From Candidatus Desulfofervidus auxilii (GTDB lineage: Bacteria > Desulfobacterota > Desulfofervidia > Desulfofervidales > Desulfofervidaceae), in contig NZ_CP013015.1 of assembly GCF_001577525.1 (NCBI RefSeq), forward strand, positions 1,032,747 through 1,096,746: DNA of 64,000 nt. Reading direction: 5' to 3'. The notes below the pieces were generated by a model. The model was not told the DNA's origin, searched no databases, and was given only the letters and a program-made list of their open reading frames with translations. The position numbers and the translations under genes are program-made. Shown here piece after piece: positions 26,468-35,245 of the stretch. Positions within the stretch are counted from its first letter, which is position 1. The number at the start of each line of letters is the position of its first letter.

Positions 26468-27355
26468 AGTAGCTTCCCCAGGCCTTGGGGTTTGTCCTCC
26501 TCCAATGAGACCTGCATCTGAGATGGTGTGATGAGGGGCACGGAAGGGGCGTTTAGTAATCAAGGCTTGACCAGGTGGTAAAAGGCCCGCTACACTGTAA
26601 ATGCGGGTGGTTTCTAGGGCCTCCTCAAATCTTATAGGAGGTAAAATGGTAGGTAAACGCCGGGCAAGCATGGTTTTCCCTGTGCCTGGAGGGCCAATCA
26701 TTAAGACATTGTGTCCCCCAGCAGCCGCTATTTCTAAGGCACGCTTGGCATGAGCCTGTCCCTTTACTTCCTGAAAATCCACTTCATAGTTATATTCTTG
26801 TTTAAATATTTCCTCCTGATCAATTCTTACTTGAGGTATTTCTGTAAGCCCATTTAAAAACTCCACTACTTGTGAAAGATTTTCAGCAGGTATTACCTCT
26901 ATTTGAGGGATGACTGCTGCTTCAGCCATATTGGCCTTGGGAATAATTACACCCTTTAATTTATTTTTTTTAGCCAATAAGGCTACCGGAAGGACACCCC
27001 TTACAGATTTGATATGTCCATCAAGAGAGAGCTCACCTAGAAACATATATTCCTTTAATTTTTTTGGTTTTATTTGGCCACTAGCCGCCAGGATACCCAA
27101 GGCAATAGGTAAGTCAAAGGAGGAACCTTCTTTTTTTTGTGAGGCTGGGGCAAGATTAACCGTGACCTTATCTACTGGAAATTGATAACCACAATTTTTT
27201 ATGGCGGCCCGAATGCGGTCTTTGCTTTCTTTAACTACAGTGTCAGGTAACCCTACTGTAGTCCAAGCAGGTAATCCATGCTGTATGTCTACTTCTACCT
27301 CTACTTGATAAGCATCAATGCCAGAGAGGGCACTGCTCAATATTTTGGCCAGCAT
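26438..27355 (-). pseudogene. comM: comM/yifB Mg-chelatase-like ATPase, truncated by integration
   Basis: The N-terminal 305 residues of ComM/YifB (normally about 500). The ChlI-like domain has GLPAWTTVGLPDTVVKESKD and GSSFDLPIALGILAASG, and the AAA+ Walker A is MIGPPGTGKTMLA near residue 225. The frame ends at GEATLAHNGMLFR, where intact homologues continue with the Walker B FLDELPEF. The loss coincides with the serine recombinase end. ComM promotes branch migration in natural transformation, so that function should be lost unless the element excises. It follows rtcB by three bases. Confidence 0.9.
26440..26467. other. probable attachment-site junction in comM
   Basis: The comM reading frame is normal up to TLAHNG at about 26455 and then departs (MLFR, stop) exactly where the recombinase gene ends. 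The crossover should lie in this short segment. The matching comM 3' half was not found to the left in this window, so the other junction is probably outside it. Confidence 0.55.
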
Positions 27356-27358
27356 TTC

Positions 27359-28801
27359 TCATCCTTTAATTACTCCCATGGGTTTGAGTCTTGCCACTTT
27401 TTTGCTGATACCTGCATTGTGAACAACCTCAATTACATCAGTTACATCTTTATAGGCCTCAGAGATTTCTTCAATTAATGTATATCTACCTGCACCTCGG
27501 ACATAAATGCCTTTTTGTCGCATTTCTTTAGCTATATTTCTTCCTTTGGCCATTTTGATAGCTTGATGCCTACTCATCACCCTACCGGCTCCATGGCAAG
27601 TGCTGCCAAAGGTTTCTTCCATAGCCTTTTTAGTCCCAATTAATACATAAGAATATCTGCCCATATCTCCAGGAATAAGCACTGGCTGACCGATTTCACG
27701 GTAGGCAGCAGGAACTTCAGGATGCCCTGGGGCAAAGGCCCTGGTAGCCCCTTTCCGATGGATACACAGGCGTTTATTTTCCCCTTGATAAATATGGGTT
27801 TCTATCTTGGCAATATTATGACATACATCATAAATTAAGTCTAAGCCTAATTCTTCTGCTGAATCCTTAAAGAATTGTTCAAAACTTTCCCTCACCCAAT
27901 GGGTAATCATCTGGCGATTGGTAAAGGCAAAATTAGCTGCTGCAGCCATAGCTGCCAGATACTTCTGACCTTCAGGGGATGAAATAGGAGCACAACAAAG
28001 CTGTTTATCCGGTAAAGAAATCCCATATTTAGCTGCGGCCTTTAACATGACCTTTATATGGTCATCACAGACTTGATGACCCAGACCTCTTGATCCCGTG
28101 TGAATAATGACTGTGACTTGATTTTTAAAAAGCCCCATAGCATCGGCTATCTTTTCATCATAAATCTCTTCCACATATCCCACTTCCACAAAGTGATTGC
28201 CTGAGCCCAGAGTGCCTAATTGAGCCTTTCCTCTTTCTAAGGCCTTATTAGAAACAAATTCAGGATTGGCTTGGGGCAAACAACCTCCTGCTTCAATATG
28301 CTCTAAATCTGTTGACCAACCAAAGCCTTGTTTTATGGCCCATTTTGCCCCATTTTTAAGCACAGCCTTTAATTCTGTCTGGTTTAATTTGAAATCCTTC
28401 CTTCTTGAACCAACCCCTGTAGGAATGTTAAAAAATAGGGTATCTACTAATTTTTCAATCACAGGGATTATATCTTCTTTAACTAGGTTAGACCTCAATA
28501 GGCGAACACCACAATTGATGTCATAACCCACTCCCCCTGGGCTGATAATGCCTGTTTCTAAATCAAAGGCAGCTACACCTCCAATAGGAAATCCATAGCC
28601 TTCGTGAATATCAGGCATGGCCAAAGAAGGTCCTACAATCCCTGGAAGACAGGCCACATTGGCCACTTGCTTTAAACTCTGGTCATTTTTTATTAATTCT
28701 AACATTTCAGAGGTAGTATAGATTATTCCATCGGTATACATATTACCCTGTTTAGGGATAAGAAACCGATATTTATCTATTTGTCTTAGGGTGATTTCCA
28801 T
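27359..28801 (-). CDS. rtcB: RNA-splicing ligase RtcB
   Basis: A full-length 480-residue RtcB. Metal and GMP-binding motifs are present: GVGYDINCGVRLLRSN (catalytic Cys), GTLGSGNHFVEV, IIHTGSRGLGHQV, and CHGAGRVMSR, which contains the His that is guanylylated. RtcB joins RNA 2',3'-cyclic phosphate or 3'-phosphate ends to 5'-OH ends, repairing or splicing tRNA and rRNA. It is the upstream gene of a two-gene minus-strand unit with comM. No archease gene is seen next to it. In a window full of RNA-cutting CRISPR ancillary nucleases and toxins it could serve in RNA repair, but that is inference. Confidence 0.96.
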   Translation of the reverse strand: MEITLRQIDKYRFLIPKQGNMYTDGIIYTTSEMLELIKNDQSLKQVANVACLPGIVGPSLAMPDIHEGYGFPIGGVAAFDLETGIISPGGVGYDINCGVRLLRSNLVKEDIIPVIEKLVDTLFFNIPTGVGSRRKDFKLNQTELKAVLKNGAKWAIKQGFGWSTDLEHIEAGGCLPQANPEFVSNKALERGKAQLGTLGSGNHFVEVGYVEEIYDEKIADAMGLFKNQVTVIIHTGSRGLGHQVCDDHIKVMLKAAAKYGISLPDKQLCCAPISSPEGQKYLAAMAAAANFAFTNRQMITHWVRESFEQFFKDSAEELGLDLIYDVCHNIAKIETHIYQGENKRLCIHRKGATRAFAPGHPEVPAAYREIGQPVLIPGDMGRYSYVLIGTKKAMEETFGSTCHGAGRVMSRHQAIKMAKGRNIAKEMRQKGIYVRGAGRYTLIEEISEAYKDVTDVIEVVHNAGISKKVARLKPMGVIKG

Positions 28802-29520
28802 ACTTACAAGTTAGCATGGGAGATGAAGAAAGGCAAGCCCATGGCTAATAGGACTTCTCAAAGTAATTTTAACGGAGATCCAAATGTTAAGCGCACCTGT
28901 CTGCCGACAGGCAGGATGGCTCAATGCAAAATGCAAATTGAAAAATGCAAAATCGCCTTCTGTCAAATTGGAACGTTAGCACGGTTACACGATGAGACGT
29001 GCTTAGTCCTTAGTCCCTAGTCCTTAGTCTCTAGTCAATTCTAGTCTTCTTTTTGATTGAGGCATTACAAAGTTGCAAGTTGGAAAGTTGGCAAGTTTAC
29101 ACGTTTACACGTTTGCACGTTAGAACGTTGGCACGTTAGAATTGGGAATTAGGAACTGGAAATTGGGAATTTCTATTTCCTATTTTCTGTTTCCTATTTT
29201 CTATTTTCCTTTTCCCATTTCCTTCTTTTCCTTCTTTATGCACGTTAACACGTTTACACATTGACACGTTCACATGTTAGAAATGGAAACTGGGAATTTC
29301 TGTTTTCCGTTTTCTATTTTCTTAACTGTATTTTGTAGGTTAGACCCCAATTCCACTACATTTGGCTATTTCATTCCCTCACTATTTCACTACTCACTGA
29401 TTTAATGTTTTGGCATTAAGACATTTGGATTTCATTTGGTATTTGGATTTTGAAATTTGGATTTTTTTAAATTACTTATGGCCTGACTTTGACGTAGTCC
29501 TGAAACACTATTGTCATGAA
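28802..29520. repeat. repeat-rich intergenic region
   Basis: No gene. It holds a dispersed palindrome at 28896-28915 and a roughly 7-bp periodic TAGTCCT tract near 29006-29045. Two tracts with CACGTT recurring about every 8 bp lie at about 29097-29140 and 29238-29280. There are also T/C-rich blocks and the motif TAGACCCCAATTCCACTAC (about 29342), which recurs inverted near 63137-63156. ORFs here are artefacts. Confidence 0.6.
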
Positions 29521-29549
29521 TTGACTTTTTCAACTTATAAGGTTATACA
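29521..29549 (+). promoter_or_regulatory. candidate trp promoter
   Basis: TTGACT at 29521-29526 and TATACA at 29544-29549 with a 17-base spacer. The predicted start falls almost on the leader-peptide ATG (29555), so the leader message could be leaderless. A weaker alternative (TTGACG at 29489 with TGTCAT at 29512) would give a longer 5' end. Confidence 0.4.
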
Positions 29550-29554
29550 AAAAT

Positions 29555-29590
29555 ATGTTAATAGGGGAAAATTGGTGGTGGGCTCTCTAG
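29555..29590 (+). CDS. trpL: trp leader peptide MLIGENWWWAL
   Basis: An 11-codon ORF containing three consecutive TGG (Trp) codons at 29573-29581, ending with TAG at 29588. It lies 120 bases upstream of trpE and overlaps the first strand of an attenuator stem. Three tandem Trp codons at this location are the defining mark of a ribosome-mediated tryptophan attenuator. The ribosome site is weak (AAGG 12 bases upstream). Confidence 0.82.
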   Translation: MLIGENWWWAL

Positions 29591-29672
29591 AACACTATGG
29601 AGTAAGTCCACCAAGAAAAAACTAAAATGAAGTCGTGGATTACTTCATAGCAAGTAGTCCATGGCGTTTTTT
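29572..29672 (+). promoter_or_regulatory. trp attenuator (alternative stem-loops)
   Basis: Four strands can be traced. Strand 1 TTGGTGG (29572-29578, over the Trp codons) pairs with strand 2 CCACCAA (29608-29614). Strand 2 region AGTAAGTCCAC (29601-29611) can instead pair with strand 3 GTGGATTACT (29635-29644, one bulge), forming the antiterminator. Strand 3 GTGGATTACTT pairs with strand 4 AAGTAGTCCA (29652-29661) followed by TTTTTT (29667-29672), forming the terminator. Ribosome stalling at WWW when Trp-tRNA is scarce would free strand 2 and allow readthrough into trpE. Confidence 0.8.
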
Positions 29673-29673
29673 G

Positions 29674-29698
29674 AGCCGTGGCAAACCACGGCTTTTTT
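29674..29698 (+). terminator. second terminator hairpin before trpE
   Basis: A perfect 8-bp stem AGCCGTGG/CCACGGCT with loop CAAA, followed by six T. It lies directly after the attenuator's own terminator and 15 bases before trpE. Tandem terminators in one leader are unusual; this one might be controlled by an alternative pairing of GCCGTGG with the upstream CCATGGC (29659-29665). Confidence 0.75.
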
Positions 29699-29712
29699 AT
29701 GAGGGGGATTGA

Positions 29713-31185
29713 ATGTTTGTGCCTGATTTCAAAATATTTAAACAGCATGTCTTAAAGGCCAATCTTATCCCTGTTTATAAAGAATTGTTTGCCGACATAG
29801 AAACACCAGTCACTACCTATTTGAAGCTTAAAGAACAATCTCTTTCTTTTTTACTAGAAAGTGCAGAAGGTGATGGAAGATGGGGAAGATATAGCTTTAT
29901 AGGGTTCAATCCCTTAATCACTATCACTTACCAATATCCACAAATGGTCATTAAAACAGTAAACCAACAACAAATTTATTCTGGAGTAACTGACCCCCTA
30001 CCTTTTTTAAGAGAAACCATTAGTCAATTTAGTTTGGCAGATGTCCCAGGGCTACCTCGTTTCCAGGGAGGATTAGTGGGATATTTTGCCTATGATGTCA
30101 TCCGATGTTGGGAACGTATACCTGCTAAAGCTAAAAAAGATACTTCCATCCCAGAAGCTATGTTTATCTTACCCCAGGAGTTGATTATCTTTGACCATGT
30201 GAGCCATAAAATAAAGGTAGTAAATTTTGTGTATATAGAAAAAAAGGAGAACTCAGAAGATTTATATAAAAAAGCAATAAAACGAATAGAGGCTCGCTTA
30301 AAAGAACTCTCCACTCCCCTTAATTATAAAACTTCTCCTCTTTCTCTGGATATTGTAAAGTCTAACTTCACAAAAAAAGAATTTATGGAGGCTGTAAAAA
30401 AAACCAAAGATTACATCCTAAATGGCGATGCCATTCAAGTAGTGCTTTCCCAGCGTCTGGAGACCGAATTTAAAGGAGATGTATTTAATATCTATCGGGC
30501 TTTGAGGAGTCTCAACCCTTCTCCTTATATGTTTTATCTTGATTTTGAAGACTTAAAATTGATTGGTGCTTCTCCAGAAATTTTAGTGAGATTAGAAAAT
30601 GACCTCATTAGCTTAAGACCCATTGCTGGCACTAGACCAAGAGGACACACCGAAGAGCAAGACAAGGCCTTGGAGAAAGAGCTATTAGCTGACCCCAAGG
30701 AACGAGCCGAACATATTATGTTAGTGGACTTAGGACGGAATGATGTGGGAAGAGTGGCTAGACCAGGCACAGTAAAAGTGACAGAATTAATGGTAGTTGA
30801 ACGCTATTCCCATGTCATGCATATTGTTTCAAATATTATTGGAAAGTTAAAGCAAAATGAAGATGCTTTTTCGGTCTTAAAAGCTACTTTTCCAGCTGGC
30901 ACTGTGAGTGGAGCACCTAAAGTGCGGGCCATGGAAATAATAGATGAACTTGAACCTACACAGCGTGGACCTTATGCAGGGGCGGTAGGGTATTTCAGCT
31001 TTTCTAGGAATATGGATTTCTGCATTACCATTCGCACCGTCATTGTCTGGAAAAACAAACTGTATATTCAAGTGGGGGCAGGTATTGTGGCCGATTCGAT
31101 ACCTGAAAGGGAATATCAAGAAACCATGAACAAGGCGCAGGCCATGTTAAAGGCCATAGAATGGACAAAAAACGGTTTAGAGTGA
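29713..31185 (+). CDS. trpE: anthranilate synthase component I
   Basis: A 490-residue TrpE, normal length. The N-terminal regulatory domain contains [19 protein letters not shown], with the LLES motif that binds feedback Trp. The catalytic C-terminal domain has [54 protein letters not shown] and GAVGYFSF. With TrpG it makes anthranilate from chorismate, the first step of tryptophan synthesis. It has a strong GAGGGGG ribosome site. It lies directly downstream of the attenuator and is the first gene of a long operon. Confidence 0.97.
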   Translation: MFVPDFKIFKQHVLKANLIPVYKELFADIETPVTTYLKLKEQSLSFLLESAEGDGRWGRYSFIGFNPLITITYQYPQMVIKTVNQQQIYSGVTDPLPFLRETISQFSLADVPGLPRFQGGLVGYFAYDVIRCWERIPAKAKKDTSIPEAMFILPQELIIFDHVSHKIKVVNFVYIEKKENSEDLYKKAIKRIEARLKELSTPLNYKTSPLSLDIVKSNFTKKEFMEAVKKTKDYILNGDAIQVVLSQRLETEFKGDVFNIYRALRSLNPSPYMFYLDFEDLKLIGASPEILVRLENDLISLRPIAGTRPRGHTEEQDKALEKELLADPKERAEHIMLVDLGRNDVGRVARPGTVKVTELMVVERYSHVMHIVSNIIGKLKQNEDAFSVLKATFPAGTVSGAPKVRAMEIIDELEPTQRGPYAGAVGYFSFSRNMDFCITIRTVIVWKNKLYIQVGAGIVADSIPEREYQETMNKAQAMLKAIEWTKNGLE

Positions 31186-31190
31186 AAAAG

Positions 31191-31766
31191 ATGCTAGTCA
31201 TTATAGACAATTACGACTCTTTTACTTATAACTTAGCCCAATATTTTCAAATATTGGGAGTTGAAGTAAGGGTGTTTAGAAATGACCAGCTAAAGGTAGA
31301 AGAAATACAACATTTTCACCCTGATTATTTGGTTATTTCTCCTGGCCCTTGCACACCTAAAGAAGCAGGTATTTCTGTAAAAAGCATTCGTTTTTTTAAG
31401 GGCAAATTGCCTATTTTGGGTGTTTGTTTGGGACATCAGGCTATAGCTGCTGCCTTTGAAGGTAAGATTGTGCAAGCTAAAAAAATTATGCATGGAAAAA
31501 CCTCCATGATTTATCATGATAATAAAACCATATTTCATAATTTGCCCAATCCGTTTGAGGCCACCAGGTATCACTCCCTGGCTGTGGAAAGAGAAAGCTT
31601 ACCAAACTGTTTAGAGATTACTGCTTGGAGTGAAGATAATGAAATTATGGGAATAAGGCATAAAGAATATATAATAGAGGGAGTGCAATTTCATCCTGAA
31701 TCTATCCTGACCAAAGTAGGTATGTCCTTATTAAAAAATTTTTTGGCACAAGGAAAGAAAAGATGA
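31191..31766 (+). CDS. trpG: anthranilate synthase glutamine amidotransferase
   Basis: A 191-residue class I glutamine amidotransferase. It starts [20 protein letters not shown]; an earlier in-frame ATG at 31161 lies inside trpE and is unlikely. The nucleophile Cys is in [10 protein letters not shown] and the His-Glu pair in [10 protein letters not shown]. It supplies ammonia to TrpE. The start lies five bases after the trpE stop and the end overlaps the VKOR gene by four bases. Confidence 0.96.
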   Translation: MLVIIDNYDSFTYNLAQYFQILGVEVRVFRNDQLKVEEIQHFHPDYLVISPGPCTPKEAGISVKSIRFFKGKLPILGVCLGHQAIAAAFEGKIVQAKKIMHGKTSMIYHDNKTIFHNLPNPFEATRYHSLAVERESLPNCLEITAWSEDNEIMGIRHKEYIIEGVQFHPESILTKVGMSLLKNFLAQGKKR

Positions 31767-32572
31767 GGCGTCTAGGTGTGGCATTAAGTGCTTTAGGAAT
31801 GTTCTATGTTTTAGGAGAATTAATATTACACCTTCAAAACAAAAGCCTCTGTTATACCCAAGGTTGTAAAGTCATTATGGGCCTGGCCAGTAACGAATTT
31901 TTCATCTTACTTATAGGCTTATTATTATTTTTCTCTCTCAGCCTGTTATTTCTGACGAATCCTAGAAAAAATGTTTTTCCTGTTATTGATGCCATTTTGG
32001 TCTCTTCTTTGGCTGTAGAAGGATATTTAATGGGTATTCAGTCTTTTGCCCTATCTCAATTTTGTGAGTTCTGTCTAGGTGTCTTTCTTCTCATTTTTCT
32101 AATAGCCATTATTTATATATTTTCTTATAGGCGTTTTACCACCATTTTGGGTTTTATTTCTTTTATAGCAGTATTTTTGGGCACTTATTTAGTATCTCCC
32201 CCTTCCCTAGGCTCAGGGTTAGAACACATGGCTTACACACATTATTCAAAAGGCAAACCATCCACTACATGGTATTTATTTACCAAAAAAGATTGTCTGC
32301 ACTGTGCGGAAATATTATCTTATTGTCTTCATCAATATCCAGATGACTTGGATTTATATGTGTGTTCAGCAGAAAAATGCAGTTTATTGTTAAAAACTTT
32401 AGGTATAAATACCGTGCCTGTCCTTTTGATAGAAGGAAAGGCCAGAAAAGAAATTATCGTTGGAGAAAAATGTATTATGGAAAGAATAAGAAAGAAAAAA
32501 CCAGCATTTCCAGAACTGTTGCCTTTTGGTTCAGCAGGGGATGCTTGCACTATTAACCAATCATGTCAATGA
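31763..32572 (+). CDS. VKOR-family protein with C-terminal thioredoxin-like domain
   Basis: A 269-residue membrane protein. Four to five hydrophobic segments span residues 1-150, with the VKOR features LCYTQGCKV (loop Cys pair) and SQFCEFCLG (active-site CxxC). A soluble domain follows with [16 protein letters not shown], a CxxC of thioredoxin type, then TVPVLLIEG containing the cis-Pro. VKOR-Trx proteins make disulfides in the cell envelope using quinones. It is embedded in the trp operon by ATGA overlap, an odd place for a redox protein. It ends close to trpD. Confidence 0.82.
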   Translation: MRRLGVALSALGMFYVLGELILHLQNKSLCYTQGCKVIMGLASNEFFILLIGLLLFFSLSLLFLTNPRKNVFPVIDAILVSSLAVEGYLMGIQSFALSQFCEFCLGVFLLIFLIAIIYIFSYRRFTTILGFISFIAVFLGTYLVSPPSLGSGLEHMAYTHYSKGKPSTTWYLFTKKDCLHCAEILSYCLHQYPDDLDLYVCSAEKCSLLLKTLGINTVPVLLIEGKARKEIIVGEKCIMERIRKKKPAFPELLPFGSAGDACTINQSCQ

Positions 32573-32726
32573 ATGGAGAATAGAATTTCTTAATAACTTC
32601 ATCCAAAAATCAATCGCAGATTTTGGGGATGTCCCTGACCTTGACAACCTGGCGGAGCTACGTGCTAAAATAGAAAATGTTTTTTACCAAAGAAACAGTC
32701 CTGAATACTCCCAAGGGGAGGATAAT

Positions 32727-33743
32727 GTGACTAAGCGTATTTTGAACAAATTAGTAGAAGGCCACAATTTAACAAAGACAGAAATGGGACAGTTTATGTC
32801 TGCTATAATGGAAGGAAGAGCAACGCCAGCTCAAATTGGTGCTTTTTTAGTGGCCATGCGCATTAAAGGAGAAACTGTAGACGAAATTACTGAAGCAGCT
32901 AAGGTAATGCAGGCCAAGGCCCATGAGTTGCAGATAGAAACAAATGTCCCCCTAGTGGATACCTGTGGTACAGGAGGGGATGCTCAAAATACCTTTAATG
33001 TCTCTACCATTACTGCCTTTGTAATCGCCGGGGCAGGACTGAAGGTAGCCAAACACGGTAATCGTTCTGTATCTAGCCAGTGTGGCAGTGCCGATGTATT
33101 AGAAGCCTTAGGCCTCAATTTAGATAGCCCACCTGAAGTGGTAAAAAAATCTATAGAAGAAGTAGGCATTGGTTTTCTCTTTGCCCCTAAATTTCATCCT
33201 GCTATGAAGTATGCCATTGGTCCTCGGAGAGAACTGGGATTACGCACTATCTTTAATATTTTAGGCCCTCTCACCAATCCTACTAACATTACTCATCAGA
33301 TTATGGGTGTCTATGACCCAAAATGGCTTTATCCTCTAGCAGAAGTAATGAGAAACTTGGGCAGAAAAGGGGCAATGGTAGTCTATGGGGAAGGAGGTTA
33401 TGATGAAATTACTATCACAGGTAAGACTTATGTGGCAGAATTAAAAAATGGAGATATCAAACAATACCAGCTTTCTCCAGAAATAGTAGGGTTGAAAGAA
33501 GGAAAGGAAGAAGATATAAAGGGAAAAGACAAGACATATAATGTTCGAGTGTTATTAGATATTTTAAGTGGGAAGGAAACAGGGAGTAAGCGAGACATGG
33601 TATTAATAAACGCTGCTGCTGTTTTTAAAATCACAGGATGGGCTCCTGATTGGATAAAGGGAGCGGAAATGGCCTTAGAAAGCATTGAAACTGGAAAGGC
33701 ACGGGAAAAATTACATCAGATGTTAAAAATAATGGGCAGATGA
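32727..33743 (+). CDS. trpD: anthranilate phosphoribosyltransferase
   Basis: A 338-residue TrpD. I chose the GTG at 32727 because GGGGAGG lies seven bases upstream and the product then starts VTKRILNKLVEGHNLTKTEM like family members; the open frame extends 67 codons further upstream into the VKOR gene without conserved sequence. PRPP-binding motifs are VDTCGTGGDAQNTFNVSTI and KHGNRSVSSQCGSADVLEALG. It transfers phosphoribose to anthranilate. It overlaps the next gene by four bases. trpC, trpF, trpA and trpB are not in this window. Confidence 0.93.
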   Translation: MTKRILNKLVEGHNLTKTEMGQFMSAIMEGRATPAQIGAFLVAMRIKGETVDEITEAAKVMQAKAHELQIETNVPLVDTCGTGGDAQNTFNVSTITAFVIAGAGLKVAKHGNRSVSSQCGSADVLEALGLNLDSPPEVVKKSIEEVGIGFLFAPKFHPAMKYAIGPRRELGLRTIFNILGPLTNPTNITHQIMGVYDPKWLYPLAEVMRNLGRKGAMVVYGEGGYDEITITGKTYVAELKNGDIKQYQLSPEIVGLKEGKEEDIKGKDKTYNVRVLLDILSGKETGSKRDMVLINAAAVFKITGWAPDWIKGAEMALESIETGKAREKLHQMLKIMGR

Positions 33744-34303
33744 AGAAGATTGGACTTTTTGACATAGATGGAGTGATAGCCGATACCGGAAAGGCCATGA
33801 TAGATATTGTGCAAAATGATTTAAACAAAAAATGGGTAAGTGTGGAAGATATTGTAGAGTATGATGTTACCAAACTATCCTGGTTAAATAACCATGAGAT
33901 AGAACATCTTCTCACTAAATTTTGCCAGCCAGAATTTTATTACTATATTCCTCCTATGCCTTATGCGGCTGAAGTCACTGACATATTAAGACAAAAGGGA
34001 TGGGAAATCATCTTGGTGACCGCACGGCCGCCATTTCTTTATGATATTACGTTATATTGGTTAAAGAAATACAGCATTCATTTTAATAGTCTTATTAGCA
34101 GTCGTCCTGAAGAAAAGATAAATTATTGTGTAAATAATGATAAGTGCTTTCTAGTAGAGGATAGAGGGGATTTGCTGCTTCAAATTGAGGAAAAAATGCC
34201 TCAAATGAAACTATTTATCTATGACCAACCTTGGAATCGCCGTATAAATATAGGAAAAAGAATTAAGACATTAAAAGAAATTGTGGAAGTGCTAGGAATA
34301 TGA
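33740..34303 (+). CDS. HAD-superfamily phosphatase, 5'-nucleotidase-like
   Basis: A 187-residue HAD protein. Motif I is FDIDGVIADT (nucleophile Asp and the Asp two residues later), motif II is LVTARPP, and motif IV acidic residues are in CFLVEDRGDLL. The small size and sequence resemble the NT5C/YorS type of 5'-deoxynucleotidases. It overlaps trpD by four bases. The substrate is unknown. Its place between trpD and ribH suggests a phosphatase step in small-molecule metabolism, possibly the flavin-precursor dephosphorylation just before RibH, but that is a guess. Confidence 0.75.
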   Translation: MKKIGLFDIDGVIADTGKAMIDIVQNDLNKKWVSVEDIVEYDVTKLSWLNNHEIEHLLTKFCQPEFYYYIPPMPYAAEVTDILRQKGWEIILVTARPPFLYDITLYWLKKYSIHFNSLISSRPEEKINYCVNNDKCFLVEDRGDLLLQIEEKMPQMKLFIYDQPWNRRINIGKRIKTLKEIVEVLGI

Positions 34304-34326
34304 ATAAATCTTTTTAGGAGTAAAAA

Positions 34327-34791
34327 ATGCTAAAGACAAGGGAAGGAGATTTATTAGCTAGTGGGATAAAGTTTGGCATCATTGTGAGTCGTTTTAATGA
34401 ATTTATGGTTCAGAGATTATTAGAAGGAGCCCTAGATGCAGTTGTTCGTCATGGAGGTAAAAAAGAAGATATAGAGATAGTGCGTGTCCCCGGTGCTTAT
34501 GAAATTCCTCTGGTGGCTAAAGCTATGGCTAAATCAGGACGTTATGATGCTATCATTGCCTTGGGAGTGATTATCAGAGGGGCCACACCCCATTTTGAGT
34601 ATATATCTTCAGAAGTAGCCAAGGGAATTGCTCAGGTTCAGTTAGAAACAGGAATGCCTATTGGATTTGGTATTATTACCGCCGATACCATTGAACAGGC
34701 TATTGAAAGAGCAGGTTCAAAGGCAGGCAATAAGGGCTGGCATGCTGCTTTAGCAACCATAGAAATGGTTAATGTGTTGAGGAAGTTTTAA
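34327..34791 (+). CDS. ribH: 6,7-dimethyl-8-ribityllumazine synthase
   Basis: A 154-residue lumazine synthase at the normal length. [50 protein letters not shown] (catalytic His) and [20 protein letters not shown] are all family signatures. It joins the ribityl-diaminouracil and the butanone phosphate in riboflavin synthesis and assembles into pentamers or icosahedra. AGGAG precedes the start. nusB follows three bases later, a common bacterial pairing. Confidence 0.97.
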   Translation: MLKTREGDLLASGIKFGIIVSRFNEFMVQRLLEGALDAVVRHGGKKEDIEIVRVPGAYEIPLVAKAMAKSGRYDAIIALGVIIRGATPHFEYISSEVAKGIAQVQLETGMPIGFGIITADTIEQAIERAGSKAGNKGWHAALATIEMVNVLRKF

Positions 34792-34793
34792 AT

Positions 34794-35234
34794 ATGGAGG
34801 CAGAACCACCGCATTTTTCAAGAAAGGCTAGACACAAGGCGAGGGCTATTGCGCTGCAAGTGCTTTATCAAAAAGAAATTATTGAGGAACCTTTGGAGAA
34901 TATTTGGGCATTTTTTTGTAAACATTATCAATATCCCAAAGAAAGTTTGGATTATGCATGGAAACTAGTGCAGGGAGTAGTTGAGAACCAACCTCAGATA
35001 GACCTTCTACTAGGTCAGTATGCACCCCATTGGCAGATAGAGCGTATGCCTTTTATTGAGAGAAATATTTTACGCTTGGCAACTTATGAAATGCTTTATA
35101 TCTCTGATGTCCCACCTAAAGTTAGCATTAATGAGGCCATTGAGTTAGCCAAAATATATGGGTCAAAGACCTCAAGCACCTTTGTGAATGCTATTTTAGA
35201 TGCTATTTATCATAAAGAGATAAAAGGTAAGTAA
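34794..35234 (+). CDS. nusB: transcription antitermination factor NusB
   Basis: A 146-residue all-helical Nus[21 protein letters not shown] at the N terminus and [20 protein letters not shown] plus [22 protein letters not shown] at the C terminus. It binds boxA RNA with NusE/S10 during rRNA antitermination. It follows ribH by two bases and precedes leuS by 11 bases, so it is in the same transcript. Confidence 0.96.
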   Translation: MEAEPPHFSRKARHKARAIALQVLYQKEIIEEPLENIWAFFCKHYQYPKESLDYAWKLVQGVVENQPQIDLLLGQYAPHWQIERMPFIERNILRLATYEMLYISDVPPKVSINEAIELAKIYGSKTSSTFVNAILDAIYHKEIKGK

Positions 35235-35245
35235 AAGGGAGAACC

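Noticed and set aside
28823..29625. Short ORFs in the trp upstream region
   Set aside because: They lie in simple repeats and in the attenuator; the leader peptide in the same region is the real coding element.
32526..32726. 67-codon N-terminal extension of trpD
   Set aside because: Not needed for a full-length TrpD; a strong ribosome site precedes GTG at 32727. It could still encode something, but no homology is evident.
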